6,161 nt of DNA, from the NCBI GenBank assembly GCA_036274645.1, contig DASUFH010000407.1, positions 1 through 6,161 on the forward strand, in the 5' to 3' direction. Source of the DNA: DASUFH01 sp036274645. Lineage in GTDB: Bacteria > Acidobacteriota > Terriglobia > 20CM-2-55-15. The translations under genes and the position numbers were made by a program. This document shows, piece by piece, positions 1 through 6,045 of the stretch; within the stretch, counting starts at the first letter, position 1; every line of letters starts with the position of its first letter. The notes beneath the pieces were generated by a model that was given only the letters and a program-made list of their open reading frames with translations, was not told where the DNA came from and searched no databases.

Positions 1-814
1 TTGGTCTGTTGAAAAAGGCGGCGCCCAAAAGGGTGTAGAGCGTCTTGCCGTCCGGAGAGACCGCGCTCCATGCGGAAGCCAGAGCCTGCGTGGGGTAATC
101 GAGCGACCGCCGGAGTTCTCCGGTCTGGCTGTCGTTGAATCCGATGCAGTGGGGTTGATTCGGCGGCATGCTGTTAGCCAATAGAGTGTTGACAAAAAGA
201 AGGGATCGGTCGGGGAGCCACAGGGGATGCGCCCCTCCTACGGTGGAGCCCTCGCCGCAGCCCTTCATCGGACGTTCGCTCCTGTCGTTCAGTGAACGGA
301 CGATGACGGAATCCAGCATAGCCTCCAATCGAGGGGTGTTCCGCAATCGGGTGAATGCCAGAAGGGCGCCGTCGGGAGAAAAGGTTGGAAACACTTCCGT
401 CTGCCTGGGGTTTGCCGTCATGCTGCGAACCGGATCCTGGATGACTCCAGATTGTGGATCCATCTTCGCAATGAAGATTCCGGGCATGGTTCGCGGCACG
501 CACAGTTCGCTGACTTGATCCTTCACTTTCGGCCAGCGGCTCATCAGGCGCTCACATGCGTTAAGCATGTCGTCGCTTTTGCCCATGATCTCGTACAGCT
601 TGACGATCCGCGCGATGGCTACTCCGGCTGCTTCGTCGTTGGGAAAATCTTGCAAAACACTTTCATAGCGCTCTATGGCCGCTTTCAGACCCTTCTGGGC
701 TTCCATCTGCTGCGCCTCATTGAGGCGCTCGGCCGCCGGAGGGTTCTGCGCGAACAACAAGAGCGAAGCGCCGAGCAGGGCCAGCGCCGACAGGATGACG
801 ATTCGAGTACGCAT
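1..814 (-). CDS. Secreted TPR plus PD40 (TolB-like) beta-propeller protein, 3' end outside window
   Basis: The frame is open from an ATG at 814 to the left edge (271 codons seen, no stop). Residues 1-22 look like a Sec signal peptide: MRTR, then a hydrophobic stretch ending LLLFA before QNPP. Residues about 30-95 are helical and TPR-like (AAIERYESVLQDFPNDEAAG, then KLYEIMGKSDDML). From about residue 105 it changes to beta-propeller sequence with two PD40 hallmarks, FSPDGALLAF (S146-G149) and VSPDGKTLY (S253-G256). PD40 repeats form TolB-like propellers that usually bind peptides, sugars or protein partners outside the cytoplasm; the ligand cannot be inferred here. The start is supported by AAGGAG six bases upstream. 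It lies about 170 bp after the response regulator on the same strand, so it could be a downstream member or target of that system; this is inference. The missing C-terminus may carry more blades or another domain. Confidence 0.8.
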   Translation of the reverse strand, partial: MRTRIVILSALALLGASLLLFAQNPPAAERLNEAQQMEAQKGLKAAIERYESVLQDFPNDEAAGVAIARIVKLYEIMGKSDDMLNACERLMSRWPKVKDQVSELCVPRTMPGIFIAKMDPQSGVIQDPVRSMTANPRQTEVFPTFSPDGALLAFTRLRNTPRLEAMLDSVIVRSLNDRSERPMKGCGEGSTVGGAHPLWLPDRSLLFVNTLLANSMPPNQPHCIGFNDSQTGELRRSLDYPTQALASAWSAVSPDGKTLYTLLGAAFFNRP

Positions 815-820
815 GACGAT

Positions 821-826
821 CTCCTT
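821..826 (-). promoter_or_regulatory. Shine-Dalgarno of the PD40 propeller gene
   Basis: On the minus strand this reads AAGGAG, six bases before the ATG at 814. It is one of the two strongest ribosome binding sites in the window and fixes the start of the secreted propeller protein. Confidence 0.7.
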
Positions 827-983
827 CTAGTCCGTTGAAAATGCCGACGACGGTGATGTCGCCGGTGAAGTGTCCGTTGCTGAATTGGGCGGCCGCCGCT
901 ACGGCGTTTGCGGCCAGAGCCACCTGCGGCGCTGGGGGACGAGTCGGATCAATCGGGATCTTCGGCGATCACGACGATGCGGC
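827..983 (-). other. Degraded-looking coding remnant between response regulator and propeller gene
   Basis: An ATG at 987-985 overlaps the regulator stop as ATGA and opens a 12-codon frame, MSRIVVIAEDPD, then stop. In the adjacent frame, uninterrupted protein-like sequence follows (about 960 to 840): IDPTRPPAPQVALAANA, then AAAAQFSNGHFTGDITVVG, then IFNGLEGD. No start that fits this second frame has a good ribosome site, and the frame runs into the next gene's signal peptide. The pattern is what a frameshifted, decaying small gene would look like, or a chance open frame in GC-rich DNA. The phrase NGHFTGDITVVG vaguely recalls repeat units of large surface or fibre proteins; that is only an impression. 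There is no clear terminator after the regulator. Confidence 0.3.
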
Positions 984-1661
984 TCATCGTTCCAGCACCA
1001 GTTTGTATCCGACCTTGTGAACGGTCACCAGGCGTCCCGGCCCGGTGTCGAGCTTTTGCCGCAGCTTCAGAATGTGGTTGTCCACGACGCGATCGCCGGT
1101 GGAGGTGTCGTAGCCCCAGACCTCGATGACGATGTCATCGCGCTTCACCACTTCACCCGCTTTGGCGGCCAGCATGCGCAGGACGTGAAACTCCTTGCGC
1201 GTCATGGCTACCGGACTCCCACCCTTGAGCGCTTCGTAACGGCGGAAATCGACTGCGACGTCATCGAATTGCAATTCCGCCGGCATGGCGCCGAGCGGAC
1301 CCGCGCGCCGCAGTTGCGCGCGAACTCGCGCGAGCAGTTCAAGGATTGAACACGGCTTGGTGACGTAGTCGTCGGCGCCAAGGTCGAGCCCGGCAACGCG
1401 GTCGCTTTCCTCGCCGCGCGCGGTCAGCATGATGATGGGCGCGATGAATCCTTCGTCGCGCAGCTTGCGGCAGACTTCGAGACCCGTCATCACTGGAAGC
1501 ATCAAGTCGAGGATGACGACGTCCGGCCGCTTTTCCCGCGCAAGGCGGTAACCGGTCTCGCCATCCGTGGCGGAAAGCACGTCGTGACCCTCGAACCGCA
1601 GGTTATCCCTCACCACGCGATGGATGGTGGGGTCATCTTCGACAATCAGAATCCGGCTCAT
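984..1661 (-). CDS. OmpR/PhoB-family response regulator (receiver plus winged-helix DNA-binding domain)
   Basis: This is a 225-residue two-component regulator. The receiver domain (about 1-118) has the acidic pocket E8-D9-D10 in MSRILIVEDDP, the phospho-acceptor D52 in VVILDLMLPVMTG, the switch T80 in IIMLTARGEE and the conserved K102 in YVTKP. The output domain (about 130-225) is a PhoB-type winged helix: MTRKEFHVLRMLAAKAGEVV, the recognition-helix region VVDNHILKLRQKL, and the wing VHKVGYKLVL. It should act in the cytoplasm as a phosphorylation-controlled transcription factor for the kinase encoded just upstream. The ATG at 1661 is chosen over a GTG six bases upstream because GGGAGG lies five bases before it and would overlap the GTG. 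The ATG shares its A with the kinase stop (TGATG), so translation is coupled. All catalytic residues are present. The only mild oddity is Cys after the KP motif, where Phe is common. The target genes are unknown. Confidence 0.93.
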   Translation of the reverse strand: MSRILIVEDDPTIHRVVRDNLRFEGHDVLSATDGETGYRLAREKRPDVVILDLMLPVMTGLEVCRKLRDEGFIAPIIMLTARGEESDRVAGLDLGADDYVTKPCSILELLARVRAQLRRAGPLGAMPAELQFDDVAVDFRRYEALKGGSPVAMTRKEFHVLRMLAAKAGEVVKRDDIVIEVWGYDTSTGDRVVDNHILKLRQKLDTGPGRLVTVHKVGYKLVLER

Positions 1662-2167
1662 CAGCACCTCCCGTGCGTTGGCTGGCTGTCCAGAGAATTG
1701 ACCCCCAGGGCCTGTTCCCCGCTTGTGGCGGTTTGAACAGGCAAGCGGATGGCGAACGTGCTTCCCACGCCAACCGAGCTTTCCACTTCCACCCGGCCGT
1801 CGTGCGCCTCGACGATATGGGCCACGAGCGCCAGGCCCAGTCCCGTACCGGAAATGGAGCGGATTTCCGGAATTTGAACGCGGTAAAACTTTTCAAAGAT
1901 GCGTTTTTGTTCGCCTTCCGGAATGCCGATGCCGTGATCGACAACCTGAATCAGCGCCGAACCGTCTTCCATCTTCAGGCGCAGACCGATCGCGCGGCTC
2001 TTGCCGGAATATTTCATGGCATTACTGAGGAGATTGAGGACGGCCTGCTCGACGGCGTCCCGGTCGATCCGCAGGGGGGGGGACCCCGTCAGCGATCTCG
2101 AGGCTGAATTCGAACCCCTGCTCAACCATTGGAAGCCGCATTGCTCGGACCACGTTGCGCAGCACAT
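1661..2167 (-). CDS. Sensor histidine kinase, C-terminal ATPase part (displaced by frameshift)
   Basis: This frame carries the HATPase_c domain missing from the upstream kinase frame. Kinase sequence begins at 2074 with LRIDRDAVEQAVLNLLSNAM; anything upstream in this frame (2075-2167) is out-of-frame reading of the HisKA part. In full-length numbering the N box is NLLSNAMKYS (N545), the G1 box DHGIGIP (D573, G575, G577), the F box IFEKFYRV (586-593) and the G2 box GTGLGL (603-608), ending in typical HVEAHDGRVEVES-like sequence. All ATP-binding boxes are intact, so decay is recent or the break is not real. On its own this piece has no credible ribosome site or dimerisation domain and would not work as a kinase. 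It ends in TGA overlapping the regulator ATG. Deleting one C in the run at 2074-2082 joins it to the upstream frame, giving 664 residues. Confidence 0.75.
   Translation of the reverse strand: MCCATWSEQCGFQWLSRGSNSASRSLTGSPPLRIDRDAVEQAVLNLLSNAMKYSGKSRAIGLRLKMEDGSALIQVVDHGIGIPEGEQKRIFEKFYRVQIPEIRSISGTGLGLALVAHIVEAHDGRVEVESSVGVGSTFAIRLPVQTATSGEQALGVNSLDSQPTHGRC
1667..1672 (-). promoter_or_regulatory. Shine-Dalgarno that sets the response regulator start
   Basis: Minus strand GGGAGG, five bases before the ATG at 1661 and inside the end of the kinase reading frame. Its position decides between ATG 1661 and the upstream in-frame GTG at 1667, which it overlaps. Confidence 0.7.
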
Positions 2168-3656
2168 CGGCGAGCGAAGCGTGTTTCATGTGGTAATGCT
2201 TTTCGCCTCGTTCGATTTTGGAGAAATCCAGCACGTTGTTCAGCAGACGGGCCAGACGTTCGGTTTCACCAACAATGGTTTCGAGGTATTCGGCATGGAT
2301 GGCCGGTTCCGCCGCCGCAGGCGTCTGAAGCGTTTCCGCCAGCATGCGGATTCCGGTCAGCGGGGTTTTCAGTTCGTGCGAAACGCTCGCCACGAACTGC
2401 GAACGCATTTCGGCCAGACGCGATTCGCGCAGCATGTCGCGCCACATCAGGTTGGCGCCGAAAGAGGCGAGTCCAAAGATCAGCGCAAGCGATAGCGCGT
2501 AGAACAGCCGCCGCTGCCTGCCAAGGCCTCCGACTCCAGTGGCGCCTTCGCCGGAAGCGCCTGCGGGATCGACGACGACGGGGAATCCGGATAGTCCATC
2601 GCCTAGCGATTCGACCACTTCGCCTTTCCTGGCGAAGTGAAAAGGCTGTTCGATCCCACGCCGCCGCCGCGCTTCATCCACTTTTTGCTTGATGTCGCTG
2701 GCGCGCGCCACAACAACAAGCGCCCCCTTGTCCGTTTTCGGCCCCTTGCCGACTAGCCACAATTCGTCCTCGCCAAACGCCGCCCAGCGTTCGGCGGTGA
2801 CGCCGAGGTCCTTAAAGTGGTCTTGCAGGGCGGGGATACCCGGCAAGTCGCGAAGCCGTTCAAGTCTCTCCATCCGGCGGTCCAGCGCCTCAAGATCCTT
2901 GGCCGCTCTACGGGCAACCGTGGAATTGCGCGACTTGCACAGCCGATCAAGGAGACTCCTCAATCCGACGTTCCAGCGCGCCAGCGCGCTAAACGAGTCG
3001 AGATCCTGCTTGATGCGGTTCAGCACGGCCGTCTCGCGTGTGCCCGATTCGATCAAAACGTCGGCGGCGAATTGCCAGGCCGGTTGAGGTCTGGACGAAC
3101 TGTTGACGATCCGTGACGAAAAGTCGAGGAGTTCAACATACACATCGAACGCCTCTTCGTCATGTCCCTCCCAATACCTCAGCGCGGCGCCACGAAGAGT
3201 GAGCAGATATGCGCGCTCGGCCTGACCGAGCGGCCGCTGGCTTTCGCTCCTCAACCGATCCACCGCTTTCCCTTCCTCGCCGCCGTACAGCAACCGCCAC
3301 ATCTCGTCCTGGAACTTCTGCCGGTCCTGTTGCGCGCGACGATACGGTTCGGGATTGGGCTCGTCCGACTCCCACGGTAGAACGAGCCTGTCGTCTTCCG
3401 TCCGGGCGTCGAGTACAACGGAGGTATCGGTATACACTTCGGCGGATTCAGATGCGGCAATCTCCTGAACCTTGATGCGGTTCGCTTCATCGCGCAGTTC
3501 CGTGACGATCTCGATGGCAGTCGCTCTGAGTCTCTGATCCTCGTCGCGTCTGCTTTGCTGACGGAGCACCTGCCAGCCCAGCAACGCAGTCGCCACGCTG
3601 GGCACAATAACGGCCACCAGAAGTCCGATGAATTGCCGCCAACGCTTCCGATTCAT
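2022..3656 (-). CDS. Membrane sensor histidine kinase, N-terminal sensor and HisKA part (frameshifted)
   Basis: As read, this encodes 544 residues ending in an out-of-frame tail after V525 (PPPADRPGRRRAGRP). Residues 1-9 are basic, and 10-29 form a first membrane helix (IGLLVAVIVPSVATALLGW). Residues about 32-380 should be periplasmic: a coiled-coil-like start, a helical TPR-like stretch (about 145-205) and a region rich in Arg/Glu helices (245-275); I recognise no named sensor domain. The second membrane helix is 385-404 (FYALSLALIFGLASFGANLM). HisKA follows, with the phospho-acceptor H427 in SVSHELKTPLTGIRMLAETL, and the dimer helix continues to FSKIERGEK (478-485). The kinase should autophosphorylate and pass phosphate to D52 of the adjacent regulator. 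The ATG at 3656 is preferred because the membrane helix starts right after it, though no strong Shine-Dalgarno is seen. The gene begins 123 bp after imuB on the same strand. Confidence 0.85.
   Translation of the reverse strand: MNRKRWRQFIGLLVAVIVPSVATALLGWQVLRQQSRRDEDQRLRATAIEIVTELRDEANRIKVQEIAASESAEVYTDTSVVLDARTEDDRLVLPWESDEPNPEPYRRAQQDRQKFQDEMWRLLYGGEEGKAVDRLRSESQRPLGQAERAYLLTLRGAALRYWEGHDEEAFDVYVELLDFSSRIVNSSSRPQPAWQFAADVLIESGTRETAVLNRIKQDLDSFSALARWNVGLRSLLDRLCKSRNSTVARRAAKDLEALDRRMERLERLRDLPGIPALQDHFKDLGVTAERWAAFGEDELWLVGKGPKTDKGALVVVARASDIKQKVDEARRRRGIEQPFHFARKGEVVESLGDGLSGFPVVVDPAGASGEGATGVGGLGRQRRLFYALSLALIFGLASFGANLMWRDMLRESRLAEMRSQFVASVSHELKTPLTGIRMLAETLQTPAAAEPAIHAEYLETIVGETERLARLLNNVLDFSKIERGEKHYHMKHASLADVLRNVVRAMRLPMVEQGFEFSLEIADGVPPPADRPGRRRAGRPQSPQ
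2074..2082 (-). repeat. Nine-C homopolymer causing the kinase frameshift
   Basis: The plus strand has nine G; the coding strand reads GACGGGGT, nine C, then TGCGG. With nine C the frame goes GVPPPADRPG into a non-homologous tail. With eight it reads GVPPLRIDRD and continues into an intact ATPase domain. The tract sits precisely between HisKA and HATPase_c. Whether this is an assembly error, a fixed mutation or a slippage-prone switch cannot be told from one sequence. Confidence 0.85.
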
Positions 3657-3779
3657 GGAGGCGGATTCTACAAGGCGTCAGGAAGGGAGTTGTCCGGTAA
3701 TTGTCTGAATCCGCAAACTTTTTGAAATTCCGATGGGACCTGCCTGGATCCGCCGGTATCGGACGGAGACAGGAACAGT
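3657..3779 (-). other. Kinase leader with 8-nt inverted repeat next to the start codon
   Basis: This is the 123-bp gap between imuB and the kinase. GCGGATTC at 3661-3668 and its exact complement GAATCCGC at 3707-3714 could pair as an 8-bp stem closing a 38-nt loop, ending four bases before the kinase ATG. No Shine-Dalgarno is visible there (the bases before ATG read CCGCCTCC), so the stem could hide or mimic a start region, or be chance. I see no T-rich intrinsic terminator after imuB and no convincing sigma-70 promoter, so read-through from imuAB into the kinase genes is possible. Confidence 0.4.
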
Positions 3780-5063
3780 TCAATCGTAGATTCCTTCGAC
3801 AAACCAGCGTCCGGTGGCCACGTCGCGGTGGATGCGGTAGAGCGAGTCGAGCGCTTCGATGTCCCATTCCTCGCGGTTCCAGACGCCATCCGTCTTCCAC
3901 CAGTCGCCGGATCCGCGCCACGGCCCGCTCGCGGCGGCGATAGGGCCGTGGCCATGAGGGAAGGCAATCCATGCCGGCGCCTCGTTTTTCATTTCGATCG
4001 ACGCGGCGATGCGTGGGCGGAAGAAGCGCAGCGCCAACCGGTAAACGTTGGACGGCGCGGAGGCGAATGGCCGGTTAAGTGTGACGTCATATTTCTTCAT
4101 CCGGAATGCGTCCGGACGCCGGGTGTCGAGAATTTCCGGCGAACCCACCCGCCCGGAACCGACCACCACGGCTATGCGCGCGAGCGTCAGTTCGAGCTTT
4201 TCCGGATCGGGCGACAACGGCACGAACAGGCCGTTTTGCAGCGGCCGTGGACGGATCGGAATCGTTTCCATCTCGACCGATACGGCCGCCGCGCCCGGCG
4301 GATGCGCTTCCAGCGCCAGGACAAACAGTTTGGCCAGCACCCGCGGATTCCGGACCGGCAACGGCAGGCGCAGCGTCCGGCGGTAAGGCTCCGGACTGCG
4401 TTCCAGACCCAGCGTGAGGAACGCTTCCTGAGTGGCCAGCGACCGCGCGCTCAACCGGCGGCACAGGGTTTCCAGCAGGCTGTTGAGGACGAACGCCAGC
4501 GGTTCAATGGTGGGGATCGCGTAGTCGAGGTCCATGCATTCCACAAAGCGGGGCGGGTCCTCGCGTGGGACCAGCGGCCGCGTGTGCGCGCCACGCGCGA
4601 GTTTGTGCAGCCGTACGCCTTCCTGTCCGAGCCGTTCGGAAACCTGAACCGGAGGAAGACCGGCCAGTCCGCCCAGCGTGTGGATGCCCCAGCGTTCGAG
4701 CGTTTCAAGGATTTCCGCCGGAGGCTCGAGCGTGGACAGTGGAAGTTTCGCCAGCCGACGGCCTTCATCGCCCGTGGCGACGATGGTCGCGCCGGAAAAG
4801 CCTCGCGCCGCGGTAACCGCCGCGTCGGGATTGGCCGCGATCGCCACGTTCACTGCAAGGCCGGCCTGCTGCATCTGTTCGAGAATTCTGGCGGCAAGCG
4901 CTTCCATGGATCCAAACAGTGATCCGAGGCCGGTGGCGTCGAAAACGACCGTGCGTGGAGCGGTGTCTTCCACGCGCGGGGAAAACCCGTAGGCGCCGTC
5001 GAGCAACAGTTGTTGCGTGGCCGCGTCAGCCGGTGAATGGGGGGCGAATATGCAGGCGAACAT
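3780..5063 (-). CDS. imuB: ImuB-type inactive Y-family DNA polymerase (mutasome subunit)
   Basis: ImuB bridges ImuA, the beta clamp and the error-prone polymerase DnaE2 (ImuC) during damage-induced translesion synthesis. In this 427-residue protein, AYGFSPRVEDTAPRTVVFDA (24-43) and TGLGSLFG match the ImuB palm region, VNVAIAANPDAAVTAARGF (71-89) follows, and a helix-hairpin-helix region lies at about 124-160 (GIHTLGGLAGLP). The little-finger region contains GSPEILDTRRPDAFRM. The C-terminus ends in the characteristic WWKTDGVWNREEWDIEALDS region and GRWFVEGIYD (418-427). Y-family catalytic acids are absent: no Asp in the opening strand (MFACIFAP), and FDATG in place of SIDE. About 60 residues usual between the opening strand and the SPRVED region are missing, which explains the short length. 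I could not see a QLxLF-like clamp motif. It overlaps imuA by 38 bp, so the two are surely co-transcribed. No dnaE2 follows in the window. Confidence 0.88.
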   Translation of the reverse strand: MFACIFAPHSPADAATQQLLLDGAYGFSPRVEDTAPRTVVFDATGLGSLFGSMEALAARILEQMQQAGLAVNVAIAANPDAAVTAARGFSGATIVATGDEGRRLAKLPLSTLEPPAEILETLERWGIHTLGGLAGLPPVQVSERLGQEGVRLHKLARGAHTRPLVPREDPPRFVECMDLDYAIPTIEPLAFVLNSLLETLCRRLSARSLATQEAFLTLGLERSPEPYRRTLRLPLPVRNPRVLAKLFVLALEAHPPGAAAVSVEMETIPIRPRPLQNGLFVPLSPDPEKLELTLARIAVVVGSGRVGSPEILDTRRPDAFRMKKYDVTLNRPFASAPSNVYRLALRFFRPRIAASIEMKNEAPAWIAFPHGHGPIAAASGPWRGSGDWWKTDGVWNREEWDIEALDSLYRIHRDVATGRWFVEGIYD

Positions 5064-5730
5064 GGACGGTATTCCGGTTGGGGGATGGTGAATGGTCCTG
5101 CTGCGGGCGTCCGCGGACCACTGTGATTTCCATATCGATGGTGTCGAGCAGCTGCGACCATCCGCTCGCGATCGTTTCCATGCGGAGCGCGAGTCCGGCC
5201 GCCGACTGTAAAACGCTTTCGGTGTTGAGCGCGATGAGCGTGGTCGGCGTCTTTTCCACTGCGCGCTGCAGCCGGAACCAGATGGCCGGAGGCGCGCGCC
5301 GCACGGCGGCGGCAGGCAGATCGGAGAGGTCCATCACGATGCAGCCGAAGCCGCCGCCCTGCAGCAGCAGATCGGTGGTCTTCAGCGCCTGGTCGATCGA
5401 GCCGCAACGGATCCAGAGGAGTTTCGCGAGGTCCAGTCCGGCCGCCAGCCCGGACTGCGGATCGAACGCGTCGGCGCCATCCACCAGCGCGCACGCCTCG
5501 TCGCGCGCCGCCGCCTGGGCCAGCATGGCGATGGCGGCGCCGGTTCTTCCGGATGATGGCGGGCCGAAAATTTCCGTGATTGCGCCGCGCGGCAGGCCGC
5601 CGATCAGGGCGTCCAGTTCAGCGATTCCGGTCGGGGCGCTGTCGGATACACGTCGGGCGGGGTCGGTGAAAGGCGAGAGAATCCGTTCCCGAAGCGCGGA
5701 TTCCAGCCTGGCGCGAAGAGCCGAAAGCAT
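5026..5730 (-). CDS. imuA: ImuA, RecA-like mutasome protein
   Basis: This 234-residue RecA/SulA-like protein is encoded directly upstream of imuB and overlaps it. ImuA binds ImuB and RecA and supports DnaE2-dependent mutagenesis. Visible features: TGIAELDALIGGLPRGAITE (34-53), equivalent to the RecA lead-in to the P-loop; a Walker A-like loop GPPSSGRT (56-63) with R62 where the catalytic Lys is expected; a RecA-like stretch DAFDPQSGLAAGLDLAKLLW (87-106); and a Walker B-like strand CIVMDLSDL (130-138, D134). The Arg suggests poor or no ATP hydrolysis and a structural role. The C-terminus (SPSPNRNTVHVRLHIRPPF) is short and basic, and overlaps the imuB start. The ATG at 5730 has a weak GGCAGG nine bases upstream. 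Without the imuB neighbour one might call it a generic RecA-like ATPase; the pairing makes ImuA the best call. Confidence 0.82.
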   Translation of the reverse strand: MLSALRARLESALRERILSPFTDPARRVSDSAPTGIAELDALIGGLPRGAITEIFGPPSSGRTGAAIAMLAQAAARDEACALVDGADAFDPQSGLAAGLDLAKLLWIRCGSIDQALKTTDLLLQGGGFGCIVMDLSDLPAAAVRRAPPAIWFRLQRAVEKTPTTLIALNTESVLQSAAGLALRMETIASGWSQLLDTIDMEITVVRGRPQQDHSPSPNRNTVHVRLHIRPPFTG

Positions 5731-5739
5731 GGTCCAATG

Positions 5740-5745
5740 CCTGCC
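5740..5745 (-). promoter_or_regulatory. Weak Shine-Dalgarno of imuA
   Basis: Minus strand GGCAGG, nine bases before the imuA ATG at 5730 and just after the candidate promoter. It is a modest match; it supports the ATG at 5730 because no better upstream start is present. Confidence 0.4.
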
Positions 5746-5756
5746 GTGACCATAGG

Positions 5757-5786
5757 ATTACATATGTAATGCTTTATGTGTGTCGG
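5757..5786 (-). promoter_or_regulatory. Candidate imuAB promoter with palindromic operator over the -10
   Basis: ATTACATATGTAAT at 5757-5770 is a perfect 14-bp palindrome, 26 bp before the imuA ATG. On the minus strand its inner half gives TGTAAT (5757-5762, five of six matches to TATAAT), and 18 bp upstream is CCGACA (5781-5786, four of six to TTGACA). A repressor on the palindrome would block the -10. For an imuAB operon the expected repressor is LexA, but I do not know the acidobacterial LexA box and this sequence is not one of the well-known ones, so the regulator is unassigned. Confidence 0.5.
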
Positions 5787-5907
5787 AATTTTTGACCACG
5801 GGGCGCCGGACTCCCCTCCTGTGAAGGCACAGCTGTCCAAATTAAGCTGGGAAGGGGTTTCAGACGAGTTGAATGACAAGAGGTGTGGGTTTTGCGCCTG
5901 AGATCCT

Positions 5908-5930
5908 GGCGCCCTTTCAGGGCGCCTTTT
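5908..5930 (+). terminator. Intrinsic-terminator-like hairpin reading rightward
   Basis: GGCGCCCT (5908-5915), loop TTC, AGGGCGCC (5919-5926), then TTTT and CT. This is a perfect 8-bp GC-rich stem with a T tract on the plus strand only. No plus-strand gene precedes it, so it would end an unknown short transcript starting between imuA and here, or be a passive part of the repeat element. Confidence 0.55.
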
Positions 5931-5946
5931 CTAAATGACCAGGTAC

Positions 5947-5983
5947 CCAGGGGTTGCGCTCGCTTCGCTCGCTTAACCCCTGG
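5947..5983. repeat. Hairpin with tandem 9-nt repeat in its loop
   Basis: CCAGGGGTT (5947-5955) pairs perfectly with AACCCCTGG (5975-5983). The 19-nt loop contains CGCTCGCTT twice in tandem (5957-5965, 5966-5974). This shape is typical of dispersed extragenic palindromic repeats. Confidence 0.6.
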
Positions 5984-5995
5984 CTGAATTCCTTT

Positions 5996-6010
5996 CATGC
6001 CTCCGGCATG
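5996..6010. repeat. Short hairpin CATGCC-TCC-GGCATG
   Basis: A perfect 6-bp stem with a 3-nt loop. It is separated by 16 bases from a longer hairpin with a related CCTCCGG/CCGGAGG centre, so the two look like paired REP-style units. Confidence 0.5.
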
Positions 6011-6026
6011 ATTTTGGACCACATTG

Positions 6027-6045
6027 GGCCCGCCGGAGGCGGGCC
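6027..6045. repeat. GC-rich hairpin GGCCCGCC-GGA-GGCGGGCC
   Basis: A perfect 8-bp stem with a 3-nt GGA loop. It lies just inside the right arm of the bounding inverted repeat and has no T tract on either side, so it is more likely a REP-type unit than a terminator. Confidence 0.55.

Noticed and set aside
168..518. Plus-strand open frame opposite the propeller gene
   Set aside because: The minus-strand frame here has two SPDG propeller motifs and a signal peptide with a good ribosome site; the plus frame has none of these.
717..923. 68-codon minus-strand frame as a real gene
   Set aside because: Its only start is a GTG without a ribosome site, and its last third is the signal-peptide region of the propeller gene read out of frame. 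The upstream part is kept only as a possible remnant.
870..1349. Plus-strand open frame opposite the response regulator
   Set aside because: It is antisense to the conserved receiver and winged-helix domains and has no protein-like motifs or start signal.
3828..4922. Long plus-strand open frame (364 codons) opposite imuB
   Set aside because: It is entirely antisense to a clearly recognisable ImuB, is rich in Arg/Gln/Phe low-complexity sequence, has no ribosome site and matches no family; it is a GC-bias shadow.
5947..6045. CRISPR-like repeats
   Set aside because: The hairpins differ from one another in sequence and there are no regularly spaced identical repeats with unique spacers.
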